Below the pieces are notes generated by a model. It ran no database searches. It was given only the letters and a program-made list of their open reading frames with translations, and had not been told where the DNA came from. From positions 5,074,001 through 5,138,000 of the forward strand of contig NZ_JAEKEL010000001.1 in the NCBI RefSeq assembly GCF_016651105.1: a DNA stretch of 64,000 nt. Direction: 5' to 3'. The stretch is from Pseudomonas sp. TH15. Its GTDB lineage: Bacteria > Pseudomonadota > Gammaproteobacteria > Pseudomonadales > Pseudomonadaceae. Below, piece after piece: positions 25,945 to 36,400 of the stretch; position 1 is the first letter of the stretch, and each line of letters opens with the position of its first letter. A program made the translations under genes and the position numbers.

Positions 25945-26080
25945 GGGTTTTCCTGAAAGACAGTGACAAGACGAAAGTCGTAAGGGGGTGAAGCTTATGC
26001 CTTGCGGGGGTTGGCGTACAAACCTGGATCAATCAAGAGTGCATTACTGCTCATGCAACAATCCTCCAGAACACCAAAAT

Positions 26081-26174
26081 CACAGTGGGAGCGAGCCTGC
26101 TCGCGAAAGCGTCGTGTCAGTTAACACTAATGTCAGCTGATAAATCGCTTTCGCGAGCAGGCTCGCTCCCACGG
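26081..26174. repeat. REPIN (GAGCGGGCTTGCTCGC family)
   Basis: Left arm AGTGGGAGCGAGCCTGCTCG, right arm CGAGCAGGCTCGCTCCCACG. It lies just downstream of the second glutathione transferase gene. Confidence 0.9.
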
Positions 26175-26193
26175 GGATCATCAGTGCTGCGAA

Positions 26194-26892
26194 TTACGAA
26201 GGAATCGTCAAACCACGAACCACCGCCGGCCGCGCGAGGAAGCGCTCCAGCACGCGGGTGACATTCGGGAAATTCTGAATGCCGACCAGGTCGCCCGCCT
26301 CATAAAAACCGATCAGGTTGCGCACCCACGGGAACGTCGCGATGTCGGCAATGGTGTAGCGCTCGCCCATGATCCAGTCGCGCCCTTCCAGACGCTCGTC
26401 GAGGACCTTGAGCAGGCGTTTGCTTTCCTCGACGTAGCGATCACGGGGCCGTTTGTCCTCGTAATCCTTGCCGCCGAATTTGTTGAAAAAACCAACCTGG
26501 CCGAACATCGGCCCGATACCGCCCATCTGAAACATCAACCACTGAATCGTCTCGTAGCGCGCCGCCGATTCCTGGGCCAGCAATTGGCCGCTCTTGTCGG
26601 CGAGGTAGATCAGAATCGCCCCGGACTCGAACAGCGGCAGTGGCTGGTCCCCTGGACCGTGAGGGTCGATGATCGCCGGGATCTTGTTGTTGGGGTTCAA
26701 CGACATGAACTCGGGTGACAACTGATCGTTGGTCTCGAAGCCCACGCGGTGCGGCTCGTACGGCAAGCCGATCTCTTCGAGCATGATCGAGACCTTGACG
26801 CCGTTGGGGGTCGGCAGGGAGTAGAGCTGAATCCACTCAGGGTACTGGGCCGGCCATTTACCGGTAATCGGGAACGCAGAGAGATCGGTCAT
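26194..26892 (-). CDS. Glutathione S-transferase, Nu-class/YghU-YfcG-like
   Basis: A 232-residue GST of the YfcG/YghU (Nu) group, which reduces disulfides using two bound glutathiones. Signs are QLYSLPTPNGVKVSIMLEEIGLPYE at the start (TPNG in place of a catalytic Cys or Tyr), LNPNNKIPAIID, PLPLFESGAILIYLADK, and WLMFQMGGIGPMFGQVGFFNKF in the helical domain. Met at 26892 is preferred because it begins the conserved part. A longer frame runs through MISSFNVCVDAP into a REP element and is not expected to be translated, though the ribosome site at 26892 is weak. Confidence 0.9.
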   Translation of the reverse strand: MTDLSAFPITGKWPAQYPEWIQLYSLPTPNGVKVSIMLEEIGLPYEPHRVGFETNDQLSPEFMSLNPNNKIPAIIDPHGPGDQPLPLFESGAILIYLADKSGQLLAQESAARYETIQWLMFQMGGIGPMFGQVGFFNKFGGKDYEDKRPRDRYVEESKRLLKVLDERLEGRDWIMGERYTIADIATFPWVRNLIGFYEAGDLVGIQNFPNVTRVLERFLARPAVVRGLTIPS

Positions 26893-26930
26893 GGGAGCAT
26901 CCACGCAAACATTGAAGCTGCTGATCATAA

Positions 26931-27028
26931 TGTAGGAGCTGCCGAAGGCTGCGATCTTTTGATCTTGATCTGTTCGACATTGTTGAAGGTCAAGATCAAA
27001 AGATCGCAGCCTTCGGCAGCTCCTACAG
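26931..27028. repeat. REP pair (CTGCGATC family)
   Basis: Left arm TGTAGGAGCTGCCGAAGGCT then GCGATCTTTTGATC; right arm GATCAAAAGATCGCAGCC then TTCGGCAGCTCCTACA. It lies directly upstream of the second GST gene. Confidence 0.92.
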
Positions 27029-27285
27029 GGACCATTCAGTGCATAGATCTGCCAACGTCCATAAATCCGCAACATCCTGTCGATAACCTTCCGCCACCCC
27101 GTCAAAGGTTGTCGCTAAAGTGCGGCGAACCCGCCGGGATCGAACCAAAGGGCTTCAGGGGACTCTGAGCACTGCCCATTACGGAGACGGACCGGCGCAA
27201 CGACATGGAAAACACCCGACGCTGGGAGCTCACGGTGTAAAGGTTTGTCAGCCTTAATCGAATGCGCTGAAGATCACTTTACTGA

Positions 27286-27960
27286 ATGAAGACCCTTTTG
27301 AAATTCGCCCAACGCTTCAAGCATCGCGCGTTTATCGTTCTGCCCTCGTTGTTGGCAGCGAGCGCGCTGTTCCTGTCGCTGGAGTCCAGCGAAAGCCGCG
27401 CCCAGCCGGCCGACGGTACCCAGACGCTGGTGTTCCTGCGCCACGCGGAAAAACCCGCAGGCGGCCTGGGTCAGCTAAATTGCCAGGGATTGAACCGTGC
27501 GATCAAGCTGTCCACCCTACTGCCAGAGAAATTCGGCAAGGCCAACTACGTGTTTGCTGCTAACCCGACGCGCAATGTCGAGGAAGGCGAACTCGATAAC
27601 TCCTACAGTTACATCCGACCACTGATGACCATCAGCCCCAGCGCGATCAAGCTCGGGTTGCCGGTGAACATCAACTTCTCGGCCAACGACACCAGCGATC
27701 TGGCGGATGAGTTGGTCCACGACAAGTACCACAACGCGATCATCTACACCGCCTGGTCCCACGGCTACCTGCCCGAACTGATCAACAAGGTCGCCAGCGA
27801 AGCCGTTGGCAAGAAACAGAACATCACCGAAGACTGGGCGTCCAGCGACTACGACTCGCTGTACGTGCTGATCCTGACCTGGCACAACGGCAAGGCCAGC
27901 CTGGAAAGCCACGTCTACAAACAAGGGCTGGATCATGGTAAGGAAACCTGCCCGACCTGA
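27286..27960 (+). CDS. Secreted histidine phosphatase family protein
   Basis: A 224-residue protein with an N-terminal membrane or signal segment (AFIVLPSLLAASALFLSL) and a mature phosphoglycerate-mutase-like domain. The catalytic motif is VFLRHAEKP (R52, H53, with H53 the phosphate-accepting residue). A second conserved His is probably in TAWSHGYLPELI. The ANPTR segment fits the second Arg of the family. The substrate is unknown; export suggests a periplasmic phosphatase. The roughly 250 bases before it hold no gene. Confidence 0.85.
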   Translation: MKTLLKFAQRFKHRAFIVLPSLLAASALFLSLESSESRAQPADGTQTLVFLRHAEKPAGGLGQLNCQGLNRAIKLSTLLPEKFGKANYVFAANPTRNVEEGELDNSYSYIRPLMTISPSAIKLGLPVNINFSANDTSDLADELVHDKYHNAIIYTAWSHGYLPELINKVASEAVGKKQNITEDWASSDYDSLYVLILTWHNGKASLESHVYKQGLDHGKETCPT

Positions 27961-27983
27961 GTGTTGGGTCGCCTTCCCCGGCC

Positions 27984-28051
27984 CCTTCGCGAGCAAGCTC
28001 TGCTCCTACAGAACAGGCGTAAACCTGTAGGAGCAGAGCTTGCTCGCGAAG
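27984..28051. repeat. REP pair in reversed orientation
   Basis: CTTCGCGAGCAAGCTCTGCT ... AGCAGAGCTTGCTCGCGAAG. The TGTAGGAG ends face each other, so the pair is inside-out relative to most other pairs here. It lies between convergent genes. Confidence 0.88.
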
Positions 28052-28069
28052 AGGCCAGCCACTACAACC

Positions 28070-29173
28070 TCAATCTTTCTGGCTCACCCGCTCGCGCAAA
28101 TAATCGATCACCGCCGCACTCTCCCCGGCAAACTCGATCCGCCCGCCCTTCTTCTCCCGCTGAAACGCGTACATCGGATCGTAATACTCACGCAGCAATC
28201 CCTCGATCCAGCCGCGATGCAGATCCACCGCCCCGCTGCGCCCCTGCTCGATCAAAGCCTCTTCCATCAACAGCAGCATCCGCCGATGGCGCTCGCCACC
28301 GAGGCGCTTCTGCACGTTGTTCAAGCTTTCCAGCAAGCGCTCGGAGAACAGCGCAAAGCCTTCCTCCCCGTGTACTGCCGCAAACTCGGCTGACAGATCC
28401 ACCACGTAATCGCGCAGGATCCGCTCCACACGGTCTTCAAAACTGTCTTCCAGCCAGACCATCGGGTACTGCTGCATGCCTTGATACAAGGGCAGCGGCA
28501 AGGCGCAACTGCCGACCACCCGGCTCTCATCTTCCAGCACAAACTGCTCGATACCGGCGTCGCGTTTTTTCAGGACGTCGATGGCCAGGCGGTTTTCGAA
28601 ATCGATGTTCGACGGCTGACCCGTGGCGCGCTTGCCGAAGCTCGAACCGCGATGATTGGCGTGCCCTTCCAGGTCCAGGCCGTTGCGCAGTTGCACCAGC
28701 ACTTCAGTCTTGCCGGTGCCGGTCATGCCGCCCAGCAAAACGAAATCACACTGGGCGATGGCCTGTTCGAGGGTAACAATGAGGAAGTTGCGCAACGCTT
28801 TGTAGCCGCCGCCAACGCGGGGATAGTCGATACCGGCTTCGTCACGCAGCCACTGCTGAGTGATCTGCGAACGCAAGCCGCCACGAAAACAATAGAGATA
28901 GCCATCAGGATGGGCCCGGGCGAAATCGGCCCAGGCCTGGATGCGTTCAGCTTTGACGTCGCCAGAGACCAATTGGTGGCCCAGCTCGATGGCAGCCTGC
29001 TGGCCGTGTTGCTTGTAGCAGGTGCCGATTTTCTGCCGCTCGATGTCGTTCATCAGCGGCAGATTGACCACGCCAGGGAACGCGCCCTTGTGAAACTCGA
29101 CCGGCGCGCGGGCATCCATCAGCGGCCGGTCGTTGAGGAAAATATCACGGAAGTCAGTGCAGTCGCGGAGCAT
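28070..29173 (-). CDS. mnmH: tRNA 2-selenouridine synthase
   Basis: A 367-residue protein (also called SelU or YbbB) that converts 2-thiouridine to 2-selenouridine at the wobble base of certain tRNAs using selenophosphate. The N-terminal rhodanese domain carries the active-site Cys in YLYC95FRGGLRSQ. A P-loop domain follows (GGMTGTGKTEVL, residues about 148-156, with the RGSSFGKR motif after it). ATG 29173 is chosen over an upstream TTG because it overlaps the selD stop (TGATG), showing translational coupling. Confidence 0.95.
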   Translation of the reverse strand: MLRDCTDFRDIFLNDRPLMDARAPVEFHKGAFPGVVNLPLMNDIERQKIGTCYKQHGQQAAIELGHQLVSGDVKAERIQAWADFARAHPDGYLYCFRGGLRSQITQQWLRDEAGIDYPRVGGGYKALRNFLIVTLEQAIAQCDFVLLGGMTGTGKTEVLVQLRNGLDLEGHANHRGSSFGKRATGQPSNIDFENRLAIDVLKKRDAGIEQFVLEDESRVVGSCALPLPLYQGMQQYPMVWLEDSFEDRVERILRDYVVDLSAEFAAVHGEEGFALFSERLLESLNNVQKRLGGERHRRMLLLMEEALIEQGRSGAVDLHRGWIEGLLREYYDPMYAFQREKKGGRIEFAGESAAVIDYLRERVSQKD

Positions 29174-30207
29174 CAAATCACCTCGACTGCGTTCGTCTGT
29201 CGCTCAACCAGTTCGCCGATTGGCGCAAGAATCAGCCCCACCTCGGCGGCGACAGCGAGGAACTCGTCATTGCCTTCAGGCGTCACGGCAACCAACAGAC
29301 CACCGCTGGTTTGCGGGTCGCAGAGCACCCGTTTGTGCAGTTCCTGCACGCGGCCGACCTTGCTCGCATAGCTGTCGAAATTGCGCAGCGTGCCGCCGGG
29401 TACACAGCCCTGATCGAGGTAATACTCGACGCTGTCCAGACGCGGCACACGGTCATAGGCGATGCGTGCGGTGAGCTTACTGCCATCAGCCATTTCCACC
29501 AGATGCCCGAGCAGGCCGAAACCAGTGACGTCGGTCATCGCCGTGACACCGGCGAGTTTGCCAAAACGGCTGCCGGGCTTGTTCAACGTGCACATCCAGT
29601 CGCGGGCCACGCCAACGTCGGCGGCGCGCAATTTGCCCTTCTTCTCGGCCGTGGTGAGGATGCCGATGCCCAACGGTTTTGTGAGGTACAACAGGCACCC
29701 GGCGGTGGCGGTGTCGTTGCGTTTCATGTGGCGCTTTTGCACCAGCCCGGTGACGGCCAGACCGAAGATCGGCTCCGGGGCGTCGATGGAATGCCCGCCG
29801 GCCAGTGGAATGCCTGCCTCGTCGCAAATCGAACGCCCGCCGCGAATCACTTCACGGGCGATTTCCGGGGCCAGCACGTTGACCGGCCAACCGAGGATCG
29901 CAATCGCCATCAACGGATCGCCGCCCATGGCGTAGATGTCGCTGATGGCATTGGTGGCGGCGATGCGGCCGAAGTCGAACGGATCATCGACGATCGGCAT
30001 AAAGAAGTCAGTGGTCGAGACCACACCACGCTCGTCGTCGATGGCATACACCGCCGCGTCATCGCGCGAGGCGTTGCCGACCCAGAGCTTGGGATCGAGG
30101 TTCTGCGCGCCGCTGCCGGCCAGAATCACCTCCAGAACCTGCGGGGAGATTTTGCAACCGCATCCTGCGCCGTGGCTGTATTGGGTCAGACGAATCGGCT
30201 CGCTCAT
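29173..30207 (-). CDS. selD: Selenide, water dikinase
   Basis: A 344-residue enzyme that makes selenophosphate from selenide and ATP. The catalytic loop near the N-terminus is HGAGC16GC18K19, an ordinary Cys rather than selenocysteine at the active site. Further family features are FGRIAATNAISDIYAMGG, AGGHSIDAPEPIFGLAVTG and the C-terminal CDPQTSGGLLVAV. It feeds mnmH, with which it overlaps by one base. No selA, selB or selC is in the window, so only the selenouridine branch is shown here. Confidence 0.97.
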   Translation of the reverse strand: MSEPIRLTQYSHGAGCGCKISPQVLEVILAGSGAQNLDPKLWVGNASRDDAAVYAIDDERGVVSTTDFFMPIVDDPFDFGRIAATNAISDIYAMGGDPLMAIAILGWPVNVLAPEIAREVIRGGRSICDEAGIPLAGGHSIDAPEPIFGLAVTGLVQKRHMKRNDTATAGCLLYLTKPLGIGILTTAEKKGKLRAADVGVARDWMCTLNKPGSRFGKLAGVTAMTDVTGFGLLGHLVEMADGSKLTARIAYDRVPRLDSVEYYLDQGCVPGGTLRNFDSYASKVGRVQELHKRVLCDPQTSGGLLVAVTPEGNDEFLAVAAEVGLILAPIGELVERQTNAVEVI

Positions 30208-30284
30208 GGGGGAGTCTCAGGCTGTTAATGAGGCGGATTCTAGCAGAGCACGAGGCAGCGGTTTTTTGCGCTGATTGACCGGCC

Positions 30285-30351
30285 CCTTCGCGAGCAGGCT
30301 CGCTGCCACATTTGCCGGCATTCCCCTGTGGGAGCGAGCATGCTCGCGAAG
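30285..30351. repeat. REP pair in reversed orientation (second case)
   Basis: CCTTCGCGAGCAGGCTCGCT ... GAGCGAGCATGCTCGCGAAG, with the GTGGGAG ends facing inward. It lies upstream of selD. Confidence 0.88.
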
Positions 30352-30400
30352 GCAATCGAACAGTCACCACAGACATCAGGTTGCCAAAGAATTTGCAGGC

Positions 30401-30424
30401 AAAAAACCGCCCTTTCGGGCGGCT
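30401..30424 (-). terminator. Intrinsic terminator of the autotransporter gene
   Basis: On the minus strand AGCCGCCCGAAAGGGCGGTTTTTT: stem CCGCCC/GGGCGG, loop GAAA, six T. It begins about 20 bases after the autotransporter stop. Confidence 0.92.
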
Positions 30425-30442
30425 AAAGTGCTTCGACCCTAT

Positions 30443-33400
30443 TTAGAAGGTGAGGCTGTAGCTGATGGTCATTGCGTTGTCGCTGTTGTCGCTCGACAGT
30501 TGCCCCGAGTAACCAATCCCCAGCTTGCCGGTCGGCGTGATCTGGAAGTCGACGCCCGCTTCAAGCAGTGCGCTGTCCTTGGCAATCGGCACGCCTTGGG
30601 TTTTGAACGAGGCGCCGCCGTCGATGAAGGTCAGGTCGGCGTCCGGCTTGGTGTCGCCGTAGGCATGGCGCCAGCCGAGGGCGGCACGCGGGGTCAATTG
30701 CGAGCCGTTGGCCAAGGTCAGCAGTTTGCCGACGCGCACACCGAGGGTGGAGAACGTGATGTCCTGGCTGGAATTAGCCTGCAACCGTCCTACCCCGCCT
30801 TTTTCCTTGCCGGTGTCACTGTCGTAATTGACGTAGGACAAACCGGCGAACGGCTCGACCGCGAGACCGCCCGCATCAATGGCGTAACCCACTTCGCCGA
30901 AGACCTGGGCGCTGCGAGCGTTGTAATGCGCCTTCAACCGATCGTTGTAGGTGCCGACGTTGACGTTGCGTTCGGTTTCGATGTCGTGCCAGCTGTAAGC
31001 GGCGCCCAGGCGCACGGCCAAGGCGTCGAATTGCGAGTTGAGGTACGCCGCCAGGTGGTAGCTGTCGACCGTGGCATCGGAGTTGCGGTCATTGGCATCC
31101 AGGCTGCTGCGGGTGTAACCGGCGGCCATCCCGGCGCGCCATTGATCGTCGATTTGCTTGTCGGTGCCGAGCATGAAGCCGCTGAGTTTACGATCCAGCT
31201 TGGCGCTGTTGCTGTCGCCATCCATTTCACCCCAGGTACCGAGTGCACGCATCCAGCCGACCATTTCACCGTGGCAGCCGCCGCTGGTCAGGCGATTGTC
31301 GCTGGGCGCCAGGGCGCGGCGAGGATCGTCAAGCCCACTGCAGGACGGTTGGCGCATACGGTCGTTGACCGCGTCCCGGATGTAGCGCGAGTCCTCGAGA
31401 ATCGCGCTGGCGGTACTGGCGTGAATTTCCCCGGACAAGCTGTCGAAGGCTGCACGAGCACCGGCCGCAGAGAGGTTGACGATCTGGTTCTGCAACGCTG
31501 CGCCGGCCGGGCCATTATTGGACAAGGCAGAGGCCGTGCCACGCTGGTTGCCGGTGGCCGCGACATCGGCGAAGGACGTCTGGTTGCGGCTCACGGCCAG
31601 GGTCACCGAATCGGCACCGTAAACCAGTGAGCTGTCGAGGAAGGCGTACTGCGGCAGATCGGTGGAGCTGAAGGTGCCGGTCACGCCACCGCCCGCGGTG
31701 ATCAGCGAGTAAACGGTGTTGCCGGTGAACGGTGCGAGCGAGTTCACTTGCAAGCCGCCGCCGAGGGCTGCCGTACCGCCGACCGCCAATGGCGTGGCGG
31801 TTGGCGAGCTGATGGTCAACGCCAATACACCGCTTGAGTTATTGGTCAGGTTACCCGCAACGCTCAGGGTTCCAGCGTCGCCACCGGAAGCCACGACACC
31901 ATTGTTGACCACCGAACCGACGCTGCCGTTACCGCTCAGACCCGCACCGTTGGCCACCGTCACTTGCCCGCCCAACGAAGCGCGCGCCGAACGGCTGCCG
32001 ACTTGCAGCACGCCTTGATCGACCGCTACGGTGCCGCTGAACGGGTTATCACCGGTCAACAGCAAGGTTCCGGCACCACGTTTGGCCATCGCCCCGAGAC
32101 CGCTGAGGCGACCGTTGAACTGACCATTGGCGTTCTGCTGGAACACCAGCGAGGCGTTGTTGAGGATGTTGCCTTGCAGGCTGGTGGTGTTACCGACCAG
32201 CGTACCGCCACTGACGGTGGTGCCACCGCTGTAGGTGTTGGCCCCGCTCAGCACCAAGGTCCCGGAATCGAGTTTCTCGATACCGCCCGTGCCCACCAGC
32301 GGCACGGAGATTTCTGCGCTCGCCCCGGCATTCACGCGAACCGGTGCGAGGCTGCCATCCGCGCCGTTGACCGGAGTCAGCGTGCCACCGGCGCCCGGCG
32401 TCAGGCTGTAGCCGCTGGTGAGGAATTGCAGGCCGGTAAAGTTCTGATTGCCCAGCACGGTGACCGTGCCGCTTTGCCCACCGAACACCGCAAACTGACC
32501 GTTCGAGGCCAACGCCTGCGTGCCGCTCGGGTCGGTCCAGTTGGTGCCTGGCCCCCACACACCACTGCCGCCGCCGATGCTGCCGTCAGGATTAGTGGTG
32601 CCGCCGTTCCAGAACTGCACCTCACCCGGCGTGCCTTGCACCAGCAAGTTGACTTGATTGGCGATGGCGGTTTGCAGGGTCAGATTGGCCGCCGACACCG
32701 GCAGGCTGCCATAAACCAGACCGTTGTCAGTCAGGCTGCCGCCGTAGCGGAACAGTTGATAGACGCCTGTACCGAAGACGCCGGCATTGCTGACGTTCAG
32801 CGTGCCGTCGAGGGTCAGGTTGCCCGCAACGTTGACCACGTTGGTCGAACTGGTGGCCGAGCCGAGGCTGAAGTCCAGGTTGCTGCCCGAAGACAACGCC
32901 AGGGAACCGACCGACAACGGCGTGGTAGTACCGCCGCCGACCAGGGTCGCACCGCTGGCCAGTTGCACTGCGCCGCCGATTTGGCCGCTGCCACCGATTT
33001 TCGCCCCGCTGGCCACGTTCACGTTGGCACTGTTGAGGGTGCCGTTGACCAGCAACGAGCCGGCCTGAACGTTGGTGTTGCCGGTGAGGCCGTTGGTGCC
33101 GGTGAGCAGCAAATCGCCGGTGCCGTTTTTGGTCAATGTACCGGTGCCGGTAAGGTTGCCGGTGTAGCTGCCGTTGCTGGTTTGCTCGAAGGTCAGCGCG
33201 GCGTTGTTGAGGATCGCGCCTTGCAGGCTGCTGGTGTTACCGCTGGTGCTGCCACCGTTGAGAGTGGTGCCGCCGCTGTAGGTATTGGCGCCACTGAGCA
33301 GCAGCGCACCATTGCCGTTTTTCACCAGACTGCCGGTGCCCGCGATCACGCCGCTGAGGGTGGTGTTCTGGGTGCCGGCCAGGGTCAACTGCCCGGTCAG

Positions 33401-36400
33401 ATTGATCGCGTTCGCCAATTGCAGAGCAGCTGCGCTGTCCAGTTGCGCGCTACCACCGACGCCGAGCGCGCCGGTGCCTACAGCGCTGTTGTTGCCAAGA
33501 ACCAACGAACCGGCGTTCAACTGCGTGCCACCTGCGTAGGTGTTGCTGCCGTTAAGGGTCAGGCTTGAGGCACCGTTTTTGATCAGGCTGCCGGTGCCGC
33601 TGACGACGCCGCCGAGGGTCAGCGCGTTGCTGCCCGCGACACTCAGCCCGCCATTCAGCACCACTGCGTTAGCGAGGCTGACGCTGGTGTTGCTGTCCAG
33701 CGCGGTGCCATTGGCCGCGGTCAATACACCGCTGCCCAACGCGCCATTGTTGCCCACGACCAGTTTGCCGCCGTTCAGCGCCGTGCCGCCGGTATAGCCA
33801 TTGGCCGCGTTGAGCACCAGGGTGCCGGTGTCGTATTTGCCGAGAGTGCCGGCGCCATTGAGGGCTACGCCAAGGGTCGCGGTGGCGTTCGGATCGACCC
33901 GAACGGTCGCATTGCCCAAGCTGCCATTGACCAGTGTCAGTACGCCCGCCGTGCCATTGGCCAGGGTGTAGCCGTCGGTGACGAATTGCATGCCGGTGAT
34001 GGCTTGCGTGCCGTTGACGGTGACGGTACCTGCCGTCCCCTGGAACACCGCGAAGCTGTTGGCCCAGGCCTGATTGAAGGTGCCGTTGACATTGGTCCAG
34101 TTGGTGGTGCCACTGCCCCAGGTGCCACTGCCGCCATTGACCGCGCCGTTGCCGACCAGTTGCGCACCGTCCCAGAACTGCACGGTGACGTTCGGTGCGC
34201 TGACCAGCAGGTTGACCTGGTTGCCCACGGCAGTCTGCACTTGCAGATCACCCGGCGTTACGCTGCCCGGCACGCTACCGACCAACAGACCGTTGTCGGT
34301 CAGGCTGCCGGTGTAGTTGATGATGCGATACACACCGCTGCCAAAACCGCCGATGTCGCTGACGTTCAAGTTGCCGTCGAGGGTCAGGTTGCCGCCGACA
34401 TTGATCAGCGCATTGCCGCCACCAGACACCGGCACACCGAGCCCGACTTCGAGGTTGGAGTTACCACTCAAGGCCAGCGAACCCACCGACAAGGTGCTGC
34501 CGGTGGCCAGTGCAACGTGACCGCCATCGGCGACATTCACGGCGCCCGTGAGGCTGCCACTGCCGGCGAGGGTCCCGCCGTTATTGACCGCGACGTTGGC
34601 ACTGGCCAGCGAGCCGCTGACATTCAAGGTGCCACCGTTGATGCTGGTGTCACCGGTCAGGGTGTTGCTGCCGGTGAGGTTGAAGGTGCCGCTGCCGAGT
34701 TTGTCCAGCAGACCGCTGCCGCTGAGGACACCGTCAAAGGTGCTGCTGGCATTGTTGCCGCCGATGCTCAGTGTGTTGCCGGCACCGACCAGCGCCGTGC
34801 CGCTGCCCGTCAGGCTCGCGAGGCTGCCGGATGCACCGAGATTGAGCTGGGTCGCTGCTCCCAGATTGACCCCGGCGTTGTTGCCCAAGGCCCCGGCACT
34901 GAGGGTGCTCAGGCTGCCGCCCAGCACATTGAAGGTGCCGCTGAAGGTGTTGTTGCCGCTGAGGGACAGGTCCGCCGCGCCATTTTTGTTCAGGGTTCCA
35001 GCCCCGGCAACGACGCCGGCCAGGGTCAGGTTATTGCTGCCAGCCACGTTCAACGCCGCATTGACGTTGACGTTGTTGGCCAGGCTGAGCGGCGAGCTGC
35101 TGTCCAGTGTCGAAGCACCGGCGACGGTCAACGCGCCAGTGCCCAGCGCCGCGGCGTTGCCGAGGGTCAGGGTGCCGGCATTCAGGGTGGTGTCACCCTG
35201 CAAGGTGTTGACACCGTTGAGGGTCAGGTTGGCCGCGCCATTTTTGCTCAGGCCACCGGCGCCGCTGATCACACCGCCGAGGGCTACGTCGCTGGTGCCG
35301 GTGTTGGTCAGGTTGGCGTTGAGCACCACGTTGTTGCCCAGCGACACCGAAGTGTTGCTGTCCAGGGATGAAGCCCCGGCCACGGTGAGGTTGCCCAGAC
35401 CGAGGGCGCCGTTGCTGCCAGCGGTCAGGGTGCCGGCATTCAGGGTGGTGTCACCCTGCAAGGTGTTGACACCGTTGAGGGTCAGGTTGGCCGCGCCATT
35501 TTTGCTCAGGCCACCGGCGCCGCTGATGGCACCGCCGAGGGTCAGGTCATTGCTGCCGACGATGCCGAGGTTGCCCGCCAGGTTGATCGCGTTACCCGCC
35601 GTGAAGGTGCCGCTGGCATCCAGGGTGGTGCCGTTCGCCGCGTTCAGGGTGGCCGAGCCCAACGCGCTGTTCGACGCCAGAATCAGCCCGCCCGCGTTCA
35701 GTGCCACCGGGCCGAGGAAGGCGTTATTGCCGCCGAGGGTCAGGTTGGCTGAACCGTTCTTGATCAAGCCGCCGGTGCCGGAAATGACACCATTCAGGGT
35801 CAAGGCATTGCTGCCGAGCACGGTCAGGTTGCCATTCAGCGTGGCAGCGTTGGCCAGTGTCACGGCGGTGTTGCTGTCCAGTTGCGTGCCGGCATTGGCG
35901 ATCAACGCGCCAGTGCCCAGTGCGGTATTGCTGCCGACCACCAGCGTGCCGCCATCCAGTTGCGTGCCGCCGGTATAGGTGTTGGCACCGTTGAGCACCA
36001 AGGTGCCCGCATCGAGTTTGTTGAGAATGCCGCTGCCGTTGATGTTCACGCCGACCGTGGCGGTCACGCCCGGATCAACGCGCATCGCCGTGGTGCCACC
36101 GCTGCCATTGACGGCGGTGAGCAGCCCCGACGTGCCATTGACCACGTTGTAGCCATCGGTAAGGAACTGCATGCCGGTGAACAGTTGCGTGCCGTTGACC
36201 GACACGGTGCCGGCCGTGCCCTGGAACACTGCGAAATCGCCGGCCCAGGTCTGGTTCAGCGTGCCGTTGGAATTGGTCCAGTTGGTGCCACCGGCATTCC
36301 ACGTACCGCTGCCACCATCCACTGTGCCGTTGGGGATTGTCTGGCTGCCGTCCCAGAAACGCAGGTTGGTGTTCGGCGCCGACACCACCAGATTGACCTG

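Noticed and set aside
28070..30207. Selenocysteine insertion locus
   Set aside because: No selA, selB, selC or in-frame TGA with a SECIS-like hairpin is seen; selD with mnmH is explained by tRNA selenouridine alone.
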